Shown here piece after piece: positions 1-12,430 of a stretch of 64,000 nucleotides of DNA (within the stretch, counting starts at the first letter, position 1; each line of letters begins with the position of its first letter). The stretch comes from Asterella californica (Eukaryota; Streptophyta; Marchantiopsida; Marchantiales; Aytoniaceae): NCBI GenBank assembly GCA_036924285.1, contig JAYKYS010000005.1:3720001-3784000 (forward strand). The letters are read 5' to 3'. A model generated the notes under the pieces. The model was given only the letters and a program-made list of their open reading frames with translations, made no database searches and was not told the DNA's origin. Both the position numbers and the translations under genes were made by a program.

Positions 1-2482
1 AGTAATTGATCCACACATCGCATCATTTTGGGGTGGATAAGGCTGCCAACAAGGTACCGCTAGTTGGCTGGAGACTCATTAACACCACCTCGTAGTTTTA
101 GAGATATTTTTTACTCTTTTCCACCTCGTAAGATGGGTGATTAATCACTGTCAGTCAGAGTTTCTAGTTATGGATGTTCACCATGCGGCCTTTCCCCCGA
201 AGAGGTTATGAAACAAGTACTTGGTTTTTGGAAGAATAGTATTTTATTTCAGTTTCAACTTAGATTTTATCTCAACGCAAAGTGCACCTTTGACTCATCC
301 ATCGAATGCAAGATGTAATTACGAAGAGTCTATTAATTTTGATCTTCTAAGCCAAGAAAAGAAAAACTTACCATAGGCTCGGGGTCAATTCCTTTAAGCT
401 AAAGCTTAGTCCGTTTGCTTTGCAACAAAAAGTGGTGCGGATGCATTTTAAGGATTGTGCGGCATGTCTCCTAACGATTGTACGGTAATACGTGCCGCCT
501 GAGCATAAACTCGCTGGCTTCCTTCGAATCGAAAATAAAATATATTCATGTTTTGCTCTATGATCAAATCCTTGATCTTGGACAAATCAAACGATGGATA
601 AACCATGCATAATTCAAACATTCATGTTTGTAAGCTGATGTAACCGAGATGGAGAAGCTTGTCATGCTTGTATAGCTGAATCCGCTGTAACATCACTGCA
701 GGATAGACAAAATGTGCTTGTCACTGGCACTCACCAACTCCTCAGACCGTATCCCAATTATCTCCCAATGCAATTCGCTCGAGTCACCTTGTCAAAGTTT
801 ACATCCAGAAGCACCCTTGTGACACAAAACATATCAAATGACAGCGACTGTCGTATTAATGCGGATAGATTATATTTATAACCTGTTGAATTCAAATCCC
901 TTTCCAAATACTTGTCAAGCGTTCCATAACAGAATGTATGTATCTTCCATACTTACACATTAATTCTCATGGATGTATCAGTTTAGCATAATAAATAGGG
1001 TACACACAAAGTACGCTGGAGAGTGTAGAAGAAGATCATGAGCAACGAATACGCCATATGTGATGTGCGATTCTAACCATGTACAGAGCGGAGAACGCCA
1101 TCGGTTGATTTTCATGCATGGTAGACTTCACCACCGGCAACGTAAGCTCAGCCTCCGTCTCTACGTTCAGTCTCGTGATCTCCTATCCAGATCTCAGTCG
1201 TTATTACGCACCGGCACAAGATCTCCCGCAGCAACCTTGAACTTCGGCTTTCAGCTTCCCTCGCTCCTCAAAACTCTTTTAGCATGCCTGTGAAACATGC
1301 AGAACAGACCAAGCAAACATGTACGCACCTTGCCACTTAACAATAGTCACTAGTGGGGTATCATTCATAGTGTGAGGTGAAATGCGAGACTAGCCGATGC
1401 TGTCTTTGAATCTCAACCGCGCTAGACGAAGAGGTTTCTCTCGGTTCACATCTTTATCCGGTTTGTCTTCCAACAAAGAATGTTGCGATACCAGTCAACG
1501 ACCATATAAAAGTTCGTCATGGATGACGGCCCGAACTTCCATGCGGAACAAATATATGGATGCTAGAAGGTTACTTCCGCTTGAATAACCAGCAGCTCTG
1601 AGCAACAGTTCAACATAAAACCAACTTTCGTACTGAAAGTATACCTCACATTTGGCAGTTCCTGCTACTGCGTAACCTTCTACATGAGCTTAGACTCCGA
1701 TGACTGGCCACATCTCCAATACGGGCCGCAGTCTTTCCACTGTCTAGCATTCATCTCCAGTCAACATTTTCTCTGCAAGTTCATCTGGTACTCCAGCTGC
1801 TTTGCGCAGAAGCAGATTAATAATTTGTCAGAATAATGGAACCCACAGGGGTGCTTCACTTTTCTTCGCGCTTGGGAACCACACCGGTGTCATCCAATTA
1901 TCAGCATCAGTCCAACCAGTTTGTACTATTTCGCTAAGGGATCGATAATTGTTTGAGCAATCGATCCTCACACTGAAATTATTTCGGTGGCCATGGCCCT
2001 TCGCCACAGGATCTGACCGGGTATACAATCACACTCAGAGACACAAACGACTCAGAATATACTCGGTACAAACTAAAGGAAGGGAAGCATATCTGCTCAG
2101 CATAATTCACCTTCATAGCGATGAACTCTTGACAATGTATACAACTCATATATTACGGTAAGTTGAAGCTGCTGTACAAACACAGCGATTTGGTTCACGT
2201 TTTCTCGTCTGCTTGAATTGGTGGTCACCATCATCCGCCGTAATCACAAAGGGGCAGCAATTTCTTTGAATCAGTTATGGGAGGAGCAAGGCCATAATAC
2301 AACATCATCTCACTATACTTGCTGCTTCCTCCATACTCAATGTTCATGGTAGGCTTTTCTAGCGGCAGTGTAAACGATGATAAGTCTTACACACCGGAGT
2401 GGATGTTTTCCTGGCTTTTCTGGCCACGCTTTGGTGGCTGTTAACTCAAAAGGCCAAAACTGACCACATGATACAATTCTAC
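1..2482. other. No gene recognised; 3' flank of clpC
   Basis: I found no frame in this stretch that I could tie to a protein family. Open frames are short (60-77 codons) and unrelated to one another. The part just left of 2483 must hold the 3' UTR and polyadenylation site of the minus-strand clpC gene, but no clear signal stands out. A minus-strand stretch around 1830-2030 reads open for about 60 codons. I cannot connect it to flanking exons. Confidence 0.5.
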
Positions 2483-5400
2483 CTAAGCAATGCCAGCGGG
2501 TGATGTCTCAATAGCGGAACTAGAGGCTGTACCGGTGGTTCCGTTCAACACGGTAATTCCTCCTTCTGAGTCCACGTCAATGATAGCTGAGTCCCCCTCT
2601 TTGATCTCTCCGGCAAGCATTCTTTCTGCCATACTGTCTTCCAGCAACCGCATGATAGCTCTTCTCAGTGGCCTGGCACCATAGCTAGGACTGTAACCTT
2701 CATCCACAACTCGGTCCCTAAATCTTTCTGTTACCTGAAGATCAATTTCCTTCTTCTTCAACCGCTCAAACACCTCCTTCAACATAATATCTGCAATCTC
2801 CTTGACTTCACTTTTGGTGAGTTGCCTGAAGACAATAATCTCATCCAATCTATTCAAAAACTCCGGTCGGAAGTACTGCTTCAACTCCTCATTGACCAAA
2901 CTCTTAATCCTGTTGTAGCTACTGTCCTTCTCGCCATAGTCGAGCTGGAAACCAATGCCACCGCCTCCTTTCTCGATAACGCTGCTTCCAACATTGGAAG
3001 TCATAATCAAAAGGGTGTTCTTGAAGTCCACGGTGCGACCCTTGCTATCCGTCAGTCTACCATCTTCCAAAATCTGAAGCATCATGTTAAAGACATCTGG
3101 GTGCGCTTTCTCAATCTCATCAAAGAGAACCACAGTATAGGGCCTCCTACGCACGGCCTCAGTAAGCTGACCACCCTCGCTGTATCCGACGTAACCTGGA
3201 GGTGACCCAATGAGTTTAGAGACGGTGTGCCTCTCCATAAATTCGGACATATCCAACCTGACCATAGCTTCTTCCGAACCAAAGTAGTACGAAGCCAAGG
3301 CCTTCGCTAACTCTGATTTACCCACCCCGGTAGGCCCAGAGAAGATGAAGCTGGCAATGGGCCTGTTTGGATTCTTCAAACCCACTCTGGCGCGACGGAT
3401 AGCGCGACTGATGGCCTTCACAGCCTCGTCCTGTCCAATGACACGCTGGTGAAGAGTTTCCTCCATCTTCAACAACCTATCAGACTCATCTGTAGACACC
3501 TTCTCGACTGGAATACCCGTCCAAGCTGAGACAATATGCTGAATGTCCGCTTCAGTAACCATGGGACCCTGCTCGTTAGCCTCACTCTCAGCCTTAGATT
3601 TCTCTTTACCTTTCTCAGTGATGGCAGCGATCTGAGCTTTCAGCTCCATCTCCCTATCCCGGAGTTCTCCGGCCTGCCATCAAAACCACAATTCCCGTGA
3701 CTCAGGCAACTAGAACAGGAAAATTATAAATGTAAAAGACACGTCATGAAAGGATCGTGTTCGGATAATCGTAGGTTCCATACCTTCTCGAAATCTTGGC
3801 CACGGACAGCTTCGTTTTTCTCCTTAGTAATAGCTCTCAACTCCTTATCCAGCTCCCTCGCCTCTTCAGGCAGCTGTAGATAGACAATCACCGATTAGAG
3901 AGTTGAAGGACCTCTGTTCTGAAGTTCCTCTTCGAGAAGAAATAATGGTCCCCTAAACACAATTAACAGCCGCAAAAGTAAACATAGTGCAACACAGATG
4001 AACAATACGTACAGCTTAAGGAAGACTTCTGTCCACACTAACGCACCTGAGCGTGTCTCAGACGAACTCTGGAACCTGCCTCGTCGATCAAATCGATAGC
4101 CTTGTCCGGCAAGAAACGGTCACTGCCAACCCACAGTCGTAATTAAGGATATTATCAGTACATAAGCTTACACTCCAGCTCCAAAAGAATATACGTGAAG
4201 TGAATTCTCTTCGGAACCTGGATATACCTGATGTACTGGTAGGACAGCTGGGCTGCAGCAACCAGGGACTCGTCCGTGTATCGAAGCTTGTGATGAATCT
4301 CGTATCGTTCACGAAGACCCTTCAGGATAAGAATGGTTTCATCCACCGTGGGTTCTGGCACTTGAACGGGCTGAAATCTACGCTCAAGCGCAGGATCCTT
4401 CTCTATATGCTTGCGGTACTCATCAAGAGTGGTGGCACCAATACACTGCACAATTGCAAATACGAAGTAAGAAAACAGACACGGAATGGCGACAGACAAA
4501 GCGGCTGTAGGCAGCGACTTTAAGCTCAAAACACTGATCGACATAATATCAAAATTCTTGAAGAAATCCAGCTGCCGTCCACAGTAACGCAGGTCCACTT
4601 CGGAAGGAATCCAACAAGCAGAACTGCCAAAGTCTACCTGAAGTTCACCCCTAGCAAGAGCTGGCTTTAAAATGTTGGCGGCATCGATAGCACCCTCTGC
4701 AGCTCCAGCTCCAATAAGGGTATGGACTTCATCAATGACAAGAATGATATCGTCAGCTTGCTTGATTTCCTCCATTAATTTCTTCAGTCTCTCCTCAAAC
4801 TCTCCTCTATATTTGGTTCCGGCAACGAGAAGACCCATGTCGAGAGTAATAACCTGGCAGGGTGACATCATTACATATGTCAGAACAGTTTAGTCGTCAG
4901 AACAGTTGCGACGAACACCTTAGTCCACGAGGAGACCTCTGACCAGCAGGTAAAACAGCTAAAAAACGCGAGTCAACTGCTCGTACCTTCTTCCCCTCGA
5001 TGGTTTCGGGAACATCTCCTGCGGCAATACGCTGTGCAAGACCTTCAGCAATAGCAGTCTTACCAACACCGGGTTCTCCGATAAGGCAAGGATTGTTCTT
5101 CGTCCTTCGTCCCAGAATCTGAGTTACACGTTCAATCTGGGCTTGTCTGCCGACAACGGGATCCAGCTTGCCCTGTACACCAAAGTTTCAAGGAGTAAAA
5201 AATATGTAGAACGTTAAACTGTGAAGAATTAAAGCGACGTTTAAGCTTTAACAGAGAAGGATGACAAACACTCACATCCTCGGCAAGCTTAGTCAAGTTA
5301 GTCCCATATTCCTCTAAGGTGGGCATCTTGTTGCTGCTGCTGCCGCCGCCAACTCCAGCGCCAACAGATTCGGTGCTTTCACCAACCATACGAATAACCT

Positions 5401-6583
5401 AGAGAAACGTCCACGAAGATTCATGTTATCAAACTGTCAATGACAAGGAAAATGTCAAATGAATATGACCACAACATCCTGAAATATAAAGAAAGGCCAA
5501 CTACCTGGGTACGAATGTTGCTAGGGTCAGCTCCAAGATTCTCAAGCACACGGGCTGCTACACCCTCTCCTTCCCGTAACAGTCCAAGAAGCAAGTGCTC
5601 CGTTCCAATGTAGTTGTGGCCTAAAACACAAAACATGTTACAATCCCATAAATCTCCGAGTAATCTAACAGGTTTCAGGCAACACTTTCTGCACAATCTC
5701 CCTACTCATGCACGAAGTTTCTACAAAAGTCTGGGAATGTGATTTCATCACTAAACCTTTCGTAAATACGCTCATGACTAACAGTTGCACTAAAAGCATA
5801 CGCGAAGCTTCACATAAATTTGGGAGCCAGCGAAAACAAGAACGACAGCTAACTGATGACACTGCACCTCGACTACAGTAACCTCCGTGGCACAACAATA
5901 CATGCTCTAAAACTTCTACAGCGCGTCTTTTCATGCACATGCACACAGTACCACGGGGACAAGCGCAAACGTTACTCACCAAGTTGCCTAGCTTCTTCGA
6001 GAGATAATTCAAGCACACGCTTAGCTCGGGGGGTGAACGGTATTTCAACGGCTACAAACCCACTGCCTCGACCGATAATCTTCTCAACTTCAACACGGGC
6101 CTCCTTCAAGTTGACACCCATAGATTTGAGCACCTTTGCTGCTATGCCAGTACCCTCGCCAATCAGTCCCAACAAGATTTGTTCAGTTCCGACAAAGTTA
6201 TGACCGAGTCGCCTGGCCTCTTCCTGTGCCAGCATAATAACCTTAATAGCTTTCTCAGTGAACCGCTCGAACATGGCGACTACTACACCGCGTGATGCCC
6301 TTCCTCCAGGTACTGAAACTGCGGCAGCCATAACAGACCGAAAGTCTTGTCCAGACCTCAGGGTAAGCGAATCGGCAACATTGACACGTCTCATTCCGGT
6401 AAAAGATTGTAAGCTTCGGCCGGATGCAGAGCATGATGTGCCTGAACTCGACCTAACGCTCAGCCCAACAATTCCCGCGGAAGTTAACCTAGCTCTTCTT
6501 GCCTTGCGGCATCCTCGAAGCTGTCCATTTTCCAGCCCTATGTTCAAAGGCAAAACCGAGGACTGCGCCAGTGTCCCCGCCAT
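2483..6583 (-). CDS. CLPC: Chloroplast Hsp100/ClpC ATPase (HSP93), nine exons
   Basis: This is the Hsp100 ATPase of the chloroplast stroma that feeds proteins to the Clp protease and helps import at the inner envelope. The coding exons are 6583-5980, 5620-5505, 5398-5276, 5172-4987, 4853-4638, 4445-4228, 4122-4047, 3873-3784 and 3673-2483, with GT-AG introns. They join in frame to 2820 nt, or 939 residues, normal for plant ClpC. Residues 1 to about 85 are rich in Ser, Arg and Ala, like a transit peptide; [12 protein letters not shown] then opens the mature Clp-N domain. Walker A motifs are GEPGVGKT (about 313-320) and GPTGVGKS (about 656-663). Walker B acidic pairs lie near 384-385 and 728-729. 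A UVR-like segment ([11 protein letters not shown]) spans the exon 8/9 junction, and the ClpP-docking IGF is near 783-785. The start ATG has A at -3 and G at +4. I saw no stop or frameshift, so the gene looks functional. The family call is firm; the split between ClpC1- and ClpC2-type copies is not. Confidence 0.96.
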
Positions 6584-7300
6584 GTTTACAAGCTACTTCG
6601 GTTCTCTTTTCAGTCTTTAGATCTGAAAGAAACTAACACGAAATAAGGTTAAAACTAAGACATGCAGTGCAGCAGACCGCCCTCGTCGCTCTTACAGGCA
6701 TGCAGAGTACTGTCATACAAACAGATTTTAGGGTACAAACCAAATCACTTCACAGATAAGCACTCGGCAACACAAAGAACGACGTGCTGAACTCCACAAC
6801 ACCCAAAATCACAGCTACCTCGTCAGAATCAAGCAGCTTTTGCTCACCCTGGTTCACCTTATCCTCGACAACAACCCAACCACGCGCAAACCGAAACAAA
6901 GCAGAGGAGACCTACTCTCTTCAGAAATTGGTCGCCGAAACAGAGGCTCGTCCTCCTCCCACTCTGCTGTTCCTTGGTTCCTACTACTATGCCCCCTTCC
7001 TTCGCTCTCTCGCCCTGCTCTTCCTTCTCTTCCTAAAGACGCTGGGAGAGGACAGTGGCAAAGTTGAACTCCTTTCCAGCCTGCATTGTCGACTCCCGTC
7101 TCTCTCAACTGGAAGAGAAGGAAAGGAAAAAAGAGCAACGGAGAAGATGGATGGATGAGCAAGCAACGCAAGCCAGCCAGCCAGCGCCTATCTTCGCCCT
7201 TAGCTTAGGCTGCTCTGCTTGTCGACGTCACAACGGGAGTCCCGAACCTCCGTGAGCGAACCGTCGATTATCATTTCATGAAGACGTATACAGTGCAGAA
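6584..7300 (-). promoter_or_regulatory. Upstream region and 5' UTR of clpC
   Basis: Read on the minus strand, a pyrimidine tract ending TTTCTTTCAG sits just upstream of 6622. It looks like the acceptor of an intron in the 5' UTR, leaving a short leader (6622-6584) before the ATG. I found no convincing TATA box. Open frames on both strands here are low-complexity and overlap each other, and I do not regard them as genes. Confidence 0.4.
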
Positions 7301-8389
7301 GCCGTCGGATTGTTGTTTCGATCCCGCGACAGCTCCGGTGGTGTGTTCTTCTCCCCGGACAAAAGGTGGCAACCGAGTCTGCATTCTCGACGCTACCCGA
7401 AAGCTCCTCCTTCGGCCGACGCGGACATGCAAACGTGTTTTATTTTGAGCCTTTTCTTGTTTGCTGATTTTTTCTACCCCGAACAGACCAGATGAAGATT
7501 TCGCAGCTCTAAAGTACTAAACGTGTTACTTTTGTTCGAGCGATATTTTCCGTCTTGAGGATATTAGATGCCGGGAATGGACAGGCTAGAGAGACACTTT
7601 TCTTCCTTCCACAATATCGGAAGATTCCTCGTTGTGGGACCCAGTAGACAGAACTCCTCGGCCTTTGTCTAGCATTGGGAAATTCACACAGGAACCGTGA
7701 TATGCCCGAACCTCGCATCAAATCAGCAGGGTGATATCCCACCCACTTATCTTTCAAGGTCACTCCCTTATCCCTTGCTTGAGGTTTAAAGGAAGGCGGT
7801 ACCTTCGGGCCGAACCTCCGATCTGGATGTGACCGACGGTGAGGAGATTCTCACACTTTGTTAATGGCTGTTAACGAAGTCCTCCGGACCTTCTCACTGA
7901 CAGTCCTCTTTCTGTCAGATTACAGGGAAAGTGCATCGGCTGAACACGTGGCGACGAAAGCTGAGAATGGCTCCGGCAGTTTGCACACGGCGTGTTAACC
8001 AGCCATTCTGTATCGCTTTCCGTTCAAGGCAAGCTACAGTACAGATGCGAGATGGCTACGGTGGGGGAATCTGCTAACTTTGCGTCTGAGTTATAGGTTC
8101 GGTACATAAGTAACTGTACAAAGATTTAATGAAATCATTATCCTTTAGAACGTAGAATGCCGCAATAACCAATCAAACGGATTTAATGTTGCGCACTATC
8201 GCATCAAAAAGATGAATACGCAATGAATAGCCAACGCATAGAAAGACCCAATCAAGCCTTACAATGGAAAGAAGGAACCGAAGGGCAAAACAATCAACGC
8301 CTCGAAGGGAGGAAGAACACCGGGGCTAAGCCTCTCTATCAGTAGCTCTATGATCATCTACCGCTCTTGAAATATCACACACCTGTAAG
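7301..8389. other. No feature recognised
   Basis: Intergenic sequence between the clpC upstream region and the first transposon fragment. I see no family-related frame, long repeat or RNA gene. The clpC promoter may extend into its left part. Confidence 0.4.
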
Positions 8390-8660
8390 TCAAAACTCTT
8401 GCATACAACAAGTGCACATGAAATAACATCGTCTACTGCAATTGCTTTCTTGTTGACCGCACCTGTTAAAGCTCTTGTAGAGCAATGGAAACTCGCTATC
8501 TAAACAATATAGTGCAAAAAGAAAGAAGAAGTGGTACCTCTGACGTCTCTCATGGTAAGCTCTAGCACAATCTCGAATAAAAACGTCGAACTCCGAAACT
8601 ATCGATCCGTATATCTCCAAGGCTAAGGAGATAAAGTGATGTCTCACATGCATACCTCTA
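8390..8660 (+). pseudogene. Fragment of F-family coiled-coil element (F3)
   Basis: This stretch is clearly related, base by base with scattered differences, to the reverse complement of about 50380-50640 (element F2). On the plus strand it carries the same decayed reading: an alanine-rich SAHEITSSTAIAF-like start, and later the segment corresponding to SNSE..DPYISKA in F2. Several stops and frame changes are present, so it is a dead fragment. A 110-codon open frame on the opposite strand is the shadow of this copy. Confidence 0.55.
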
Positions 8661-9789
8661 TACTTGATCACATTCGCTGCTACCACCGCGCCTGCAGCCC
8701 ATCTTGGAAGATGGATGATCACATGTGTCGCACCGAGTCCCGTGTCTGATCCGTGACAACCACATCTGCCACTGAGACCTGATCTTCTTTCATCATGTAC
8801 AAGTCAGCTCTCACATATCCTCTCGTTTGAAAGACATATCAATGCTCTCTCCATGTCATGTAACTCTTCTTTTGTGCTAAAGCAAACACAACGTCTCTCA
8901 TGGCATCATGAGTAGCTATCCGCTCTCCATCTTGAAGACATCGAGCAAAGTGTCGACTCGAGGTGTCAAGTGAGACAATGCATACTACAATCTGGAAAAG
9001 TTTGGATTTGAAGTAAGCTTAATAAAGATGTCATGTACATAAGTCATTGAGACTCTAACTTCTAAATATATAAATAGCTTATGAAGTATGTAGGTAGACA
9101 AGGAAAGTACTAATGTATACAAGTTTTGATTATTTAGTATCTCTACGAGGTTTCCTCAACATGATAGTACCATCAGGATGCACTGAGTAAACTTCTTAAG
9201 CAGGCAGAGAAAAGAGGAGAGATGAGGAGGGAGAATGATGAAAATTCTAGACTATTGTTGGATAAGAAGACGACAATACGAACGATCTTAAAAAAGAAGT
9301 GCAGAGGATCAAGTGGAGAGAGCACACTGGTGTACTTTTCAAGATGTGAGGAGTGACAAATCAAAGCAAAAGTATCATCTTAAGCACGTCTGGTTCTATC
9401 TTCATGTTGAACCAAGAGTTTTGTTCTAGTGGTATCTTCCACACATAGAAAGGAGTTGAACTCCCTCGAATCAGTTTAGACTATACATAGAATGGAAAAG
9501 CTTTCTCTCTCTTAGAGAGAGTTTCAAGTAGTCCAATTTCCTCAACTTAGTTTAGAGTGTACGTAGAACGAAAATGCTTCCTCAAAAAACAAAAAAGAAG
9601 AATCTCTTCATTTAATGAGAGAGCCATATAAGGATCTGAAACCTTGTGAATAATCTTGATGATTTTAAATGTTTATATTTATGCATTCCAATGTTCAATA
9701 CAGAAGGAATGAATAATGGATTCTAATCATATTATCATTTGTATATTCTTGTGTGTCGTGAATTCATCCGTTACCTAGATAACTTGATT
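8661..9789. other. No feature recognised
   Basis: AT-rich sequence with short purine- or pyrimidine-rich runs. I could not assign any coding frame, RNA gene or transposon end. Confidence 0.4.
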
Positions 9790-9866
9790 GTGCGGTGGCT
9801 GAGCCAACTAATCACAGCTAGAAGGTTTACCCTTTCTCATAGAAAAAATATTTGCTCTCCACACCG
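9790..9866 (+). repeat. LTR-end fragment related to family D
   Basis: The sequence CACAGCTAGAAGGTTTACCC followed by CTTTCTCATAGAAAAAATAT resembles the last 60 bp of LTR D2 (about 42270-42316) and of LTR C1 (about 36490-36541). Both of those carry the same AGAAGG...CCCTTC block just before their CA terminus. I take it as the 3' tip of another related LTR, lying directly left of D1. Confidence 0.45.
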
Positions 9867-9867
9867 T

Positions 9868-11290
9868 TGTCCTTCTATGTAACGTCACACACAGTGAAAC
9901 AGATCTCCAAAAGACACCTCTAGGTGACATTTCCAGAAGAAGCTGCACTCGAGCTTACCAAACTAGGCAGGCGTTAAGCAAGGACTGAGCTAGACAAGCT
10001 GCCCCTTAGCTTGATTTAGACTTTGAAAAAGAATGAATGTATCCAAATGCGGAGCTCGTTGAAGAGGATGACCTCATGCTTTCAGTTGTGAGAAATAACA
10101 TTTTATGTAGTAATTAGCGCAGTTTTTAAATTATGAAAAATGTTAAAGAGAAAAATTTGTTGATTTTGACTCATGACTCGAATCCATAATCTGAAGGTAC
10201 CACTGCGTAAGTGTTAATGAGTACCCTCGTTTTGACTCTTCATTCACTTAAAATGGAGCTGTGCTGAAAAGTTGACGTAGAGAAAGTTAGTAAAGAATGT
10301 ACAAGTAACTTTCCTTAGGTTTATGTTTGAGCTTTAATTCTCTTTTTAATATGAACACAAACCATCCTCAAGAGTAGGGACGCCCACCTAGGAAGAAGAG
10401 GTCTCAAGACTGAATCCTCCTGTCTGTGTTCCCTATTTCAAAATTTTGATCTCCCAAATGAGAGTATATGTTGGATATTTAGCTACGTTTTACATATCTA
10501 TGGACGAGGGATCAGTATCCTCATTAATCATGGGCTTCTTAATCTAAACTTGTGCATGTCACTTTGATTATAGGTCATAAGTTACTTTGTCCAACTATGG
10601 AGGGTTGTAAGCCATGTGGGGTGGTTTCATAGCTATGATTTCATGCCACATTGGTTAAAGGTTAGTAGTTACTTGGTGCAACAATGGGGGGTTGTAAGTC
10701 ATGTGGTATGGCTTCATAGTTGTGATTTCGATCGACATTGGATGGTCTGTACTACAATAGAAGTGGTATCAAGATGACATCAAGAGCCAAGAAATTTTTA
10801 ATAAGCAAGGGCTTAGCTTAGCAAGGGACTGCTTGTTTGATACACAAATCTACTTATAAAGATCTTCGCTTAGCTAGAGAGGTGCTTAGTTGGGATGTTG
10901 GTTAAGAAAAATGATGCATCATGCGATTAGAGTTATGGTGTTTTTTATTATCGTCGTCGTATATTATGGAAAGTAGTCGTCGCGTACGAGAGGAAGAGAG
11001 GGATTGAGGGGATCAAATTCTGGAAGTTTTCAAGTGTGGGAAGGTACAAGAAGAAGAATAAATATTTAGGAGTTCAAATTTTATCCATTGTTGTATCTGA
11101 GTGTAAATTTGCTTTCTGGTGAATGTAAATTGATCTTGTAAGGTTTGACTGTTGGACAAAAATCAGTATTTGTGAAAGCTTTGGTTGTTGTCAGTAGACT
11201 GAGTGGCTCTTATCTTCACATTCAATCTCTATCCTCGCACTTTTTCACAATTAGATGACTCTCTCTTCTTGGGAAAAACTCTCCACGACA
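9868..11290 (+). repeat. Long terminal repeat, family D, copy 1
   Basis: This block aligns along its length with D2 (40022-42316). Shared landmarks in order are the GAAGCTGCAC...CTAGGCAGG block, the TGACTCG(A)A segment, the CCTAGGA...GTCTCA tRNA-like patch near 10390, GGGCTTC near 10528, and GTAAGCCATGTGGGG near 10607. It ends ACTCTCCACGACA. It lacks the 84-bp tandem array present in D2 and is more AT-rich and diverged, so it is probably older. The start is set by the TG that matches D2. No matching target duplication was found. Confidence 0.6.
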
Positions 11291-12225
11291 TAATTCTGAT
11301 GATTTTGGGAGAAGATCAAATCTAGAGAAGGTGTATGCTATAGCTAAGATAACAAATTGTACAAATATTACAGAGGTTAGACGTTTCTTGGGGATTTAAG
11401 TATTTTATCGCTTATCCATTCCTTACTCGACGTACATTGTAGAACCTTTATATGCATTACCAAGGAAGCGTAAGAGATTTACTTGGACTTTGGAGCATCA
11501 TGAAGCTATAGAGAAGTTGAAAGAGACTCTGAAGTCTTCGTCTGTGTTGAAGAAATTAGACTATGGGAGTGAGAGACCTATCATCATCACAGTTTATACT
11601 AGTTTGAGGATAATCGGTTAGATAATTGGTCAAGATGAGGTGGAAGGAGTATGGTTTACTTCCAAGTTTGGAGCCAATATTTTGAATGACAAGCAACGCA
11701 ACTATCCTCAAGTGAATTATAAGATGTTGTCACTACAATGAAGATAGATCGTGAGTTTCTGGTTGGCGCTCACGTGATTTTACAAACAGACTGTTTGATC
11801 TTGCTTGGTATGATAACCAACTATAGCACGTCAAATATAGCAATGTTACGTTGGATCGCTTACATCAGAAGTTTGAATCTTGAACTGAGACATATAATGA
11901 GCAAGGAGAATTTGATTGCGGATATGCTATCGAGGGCAAGATATGTAGGTGAGGATGATATGTTTGCAGAAGCTGAGGAAGAAGAAAAAAAGGATGTTTT
12001 GTGTAGATTGATCGACGAGCTACAGACTCGAAATCGTTGTTGTCCAAAGAAGAATTATATACAAGTAGACTTCGTGACATAAGTTACTACTTTAGTTCGT
12101 TGGAAAGAATGGAAGGTTGGAGTGAAGTTCAGTTCAAAGAGATAAAGAAGAAGACATATAATTACTTGTTACATGATGTGAAGCCTTGGATTTTCATTTT
12201 GTTCGTAAGTTTTAGTTTTAGTTAA
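11291..12225 (+). pseudogene. Ty3-type pol fragment: RT end, RNase H, integrase start
   Basis: The reading frames, broken by stops and frame changes, give the end of a Ty3-type reverse transcriptase (EVRRFLG, about 11375) and the connection region (KRKRFTWTLEHHEAIEKL). An RNase H end follows (about 11738-11960), including WIAYIRSLNLELRHI and the DMLSRARY motif. The start of the integrase zinc-binding region comes next (about 12095-12200, GWSEVQFKEIKKKTY). Frames are shifted near 11395 and 11620, and the fragment stops before the catalytic integrase core. LTR D1 lies immediately upstream. Whether it belongs to the same element is unclear. Confidence 0.7.
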
Positions 12226-12430
12226 TAAAGAAGTAGATTACTTAGCATAGATGGCAAGATAGAATAATTTTAGTTGTAGTATAGAGTTTCTTCACCAAAT
12301 CATGATGTTGAGTAGAAATACAAGAACTACGAGTTATATCTTTGGTCTACAGACGAAGAGCTTTCCAAAGATACCTTATTTGCTGAGAATAGACATCAGA
12401 CGACAAAGTTAGAAGAATACTCGAAGTAGG

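Noticed and set aside
380..410. GGGGTCAATTCCTTTAAG resembles the well-known conserved 18S rRNA primer region
   Set aside because: The match is about 15 bases and the neighbouring sequence does not follow any rRNA. Chance is the simplest explanation.
1060..1588. Short plus-strand open frames (77 and 63 codons)
   Set aside because: No motif, no splice partners, and composition typical of non-coding DNA.
5856..6620. Plus-strand open frames opposite the first clpC exon
   Set aside because: They are antisense shadows of a well-supported coding exon.
6784..7258. Overlapping frames on both strands upstream of clpC
   Set aside because: Low-complexity pyrimidine-rich DNA opens several frames at once; it is more likely leader and promoter.
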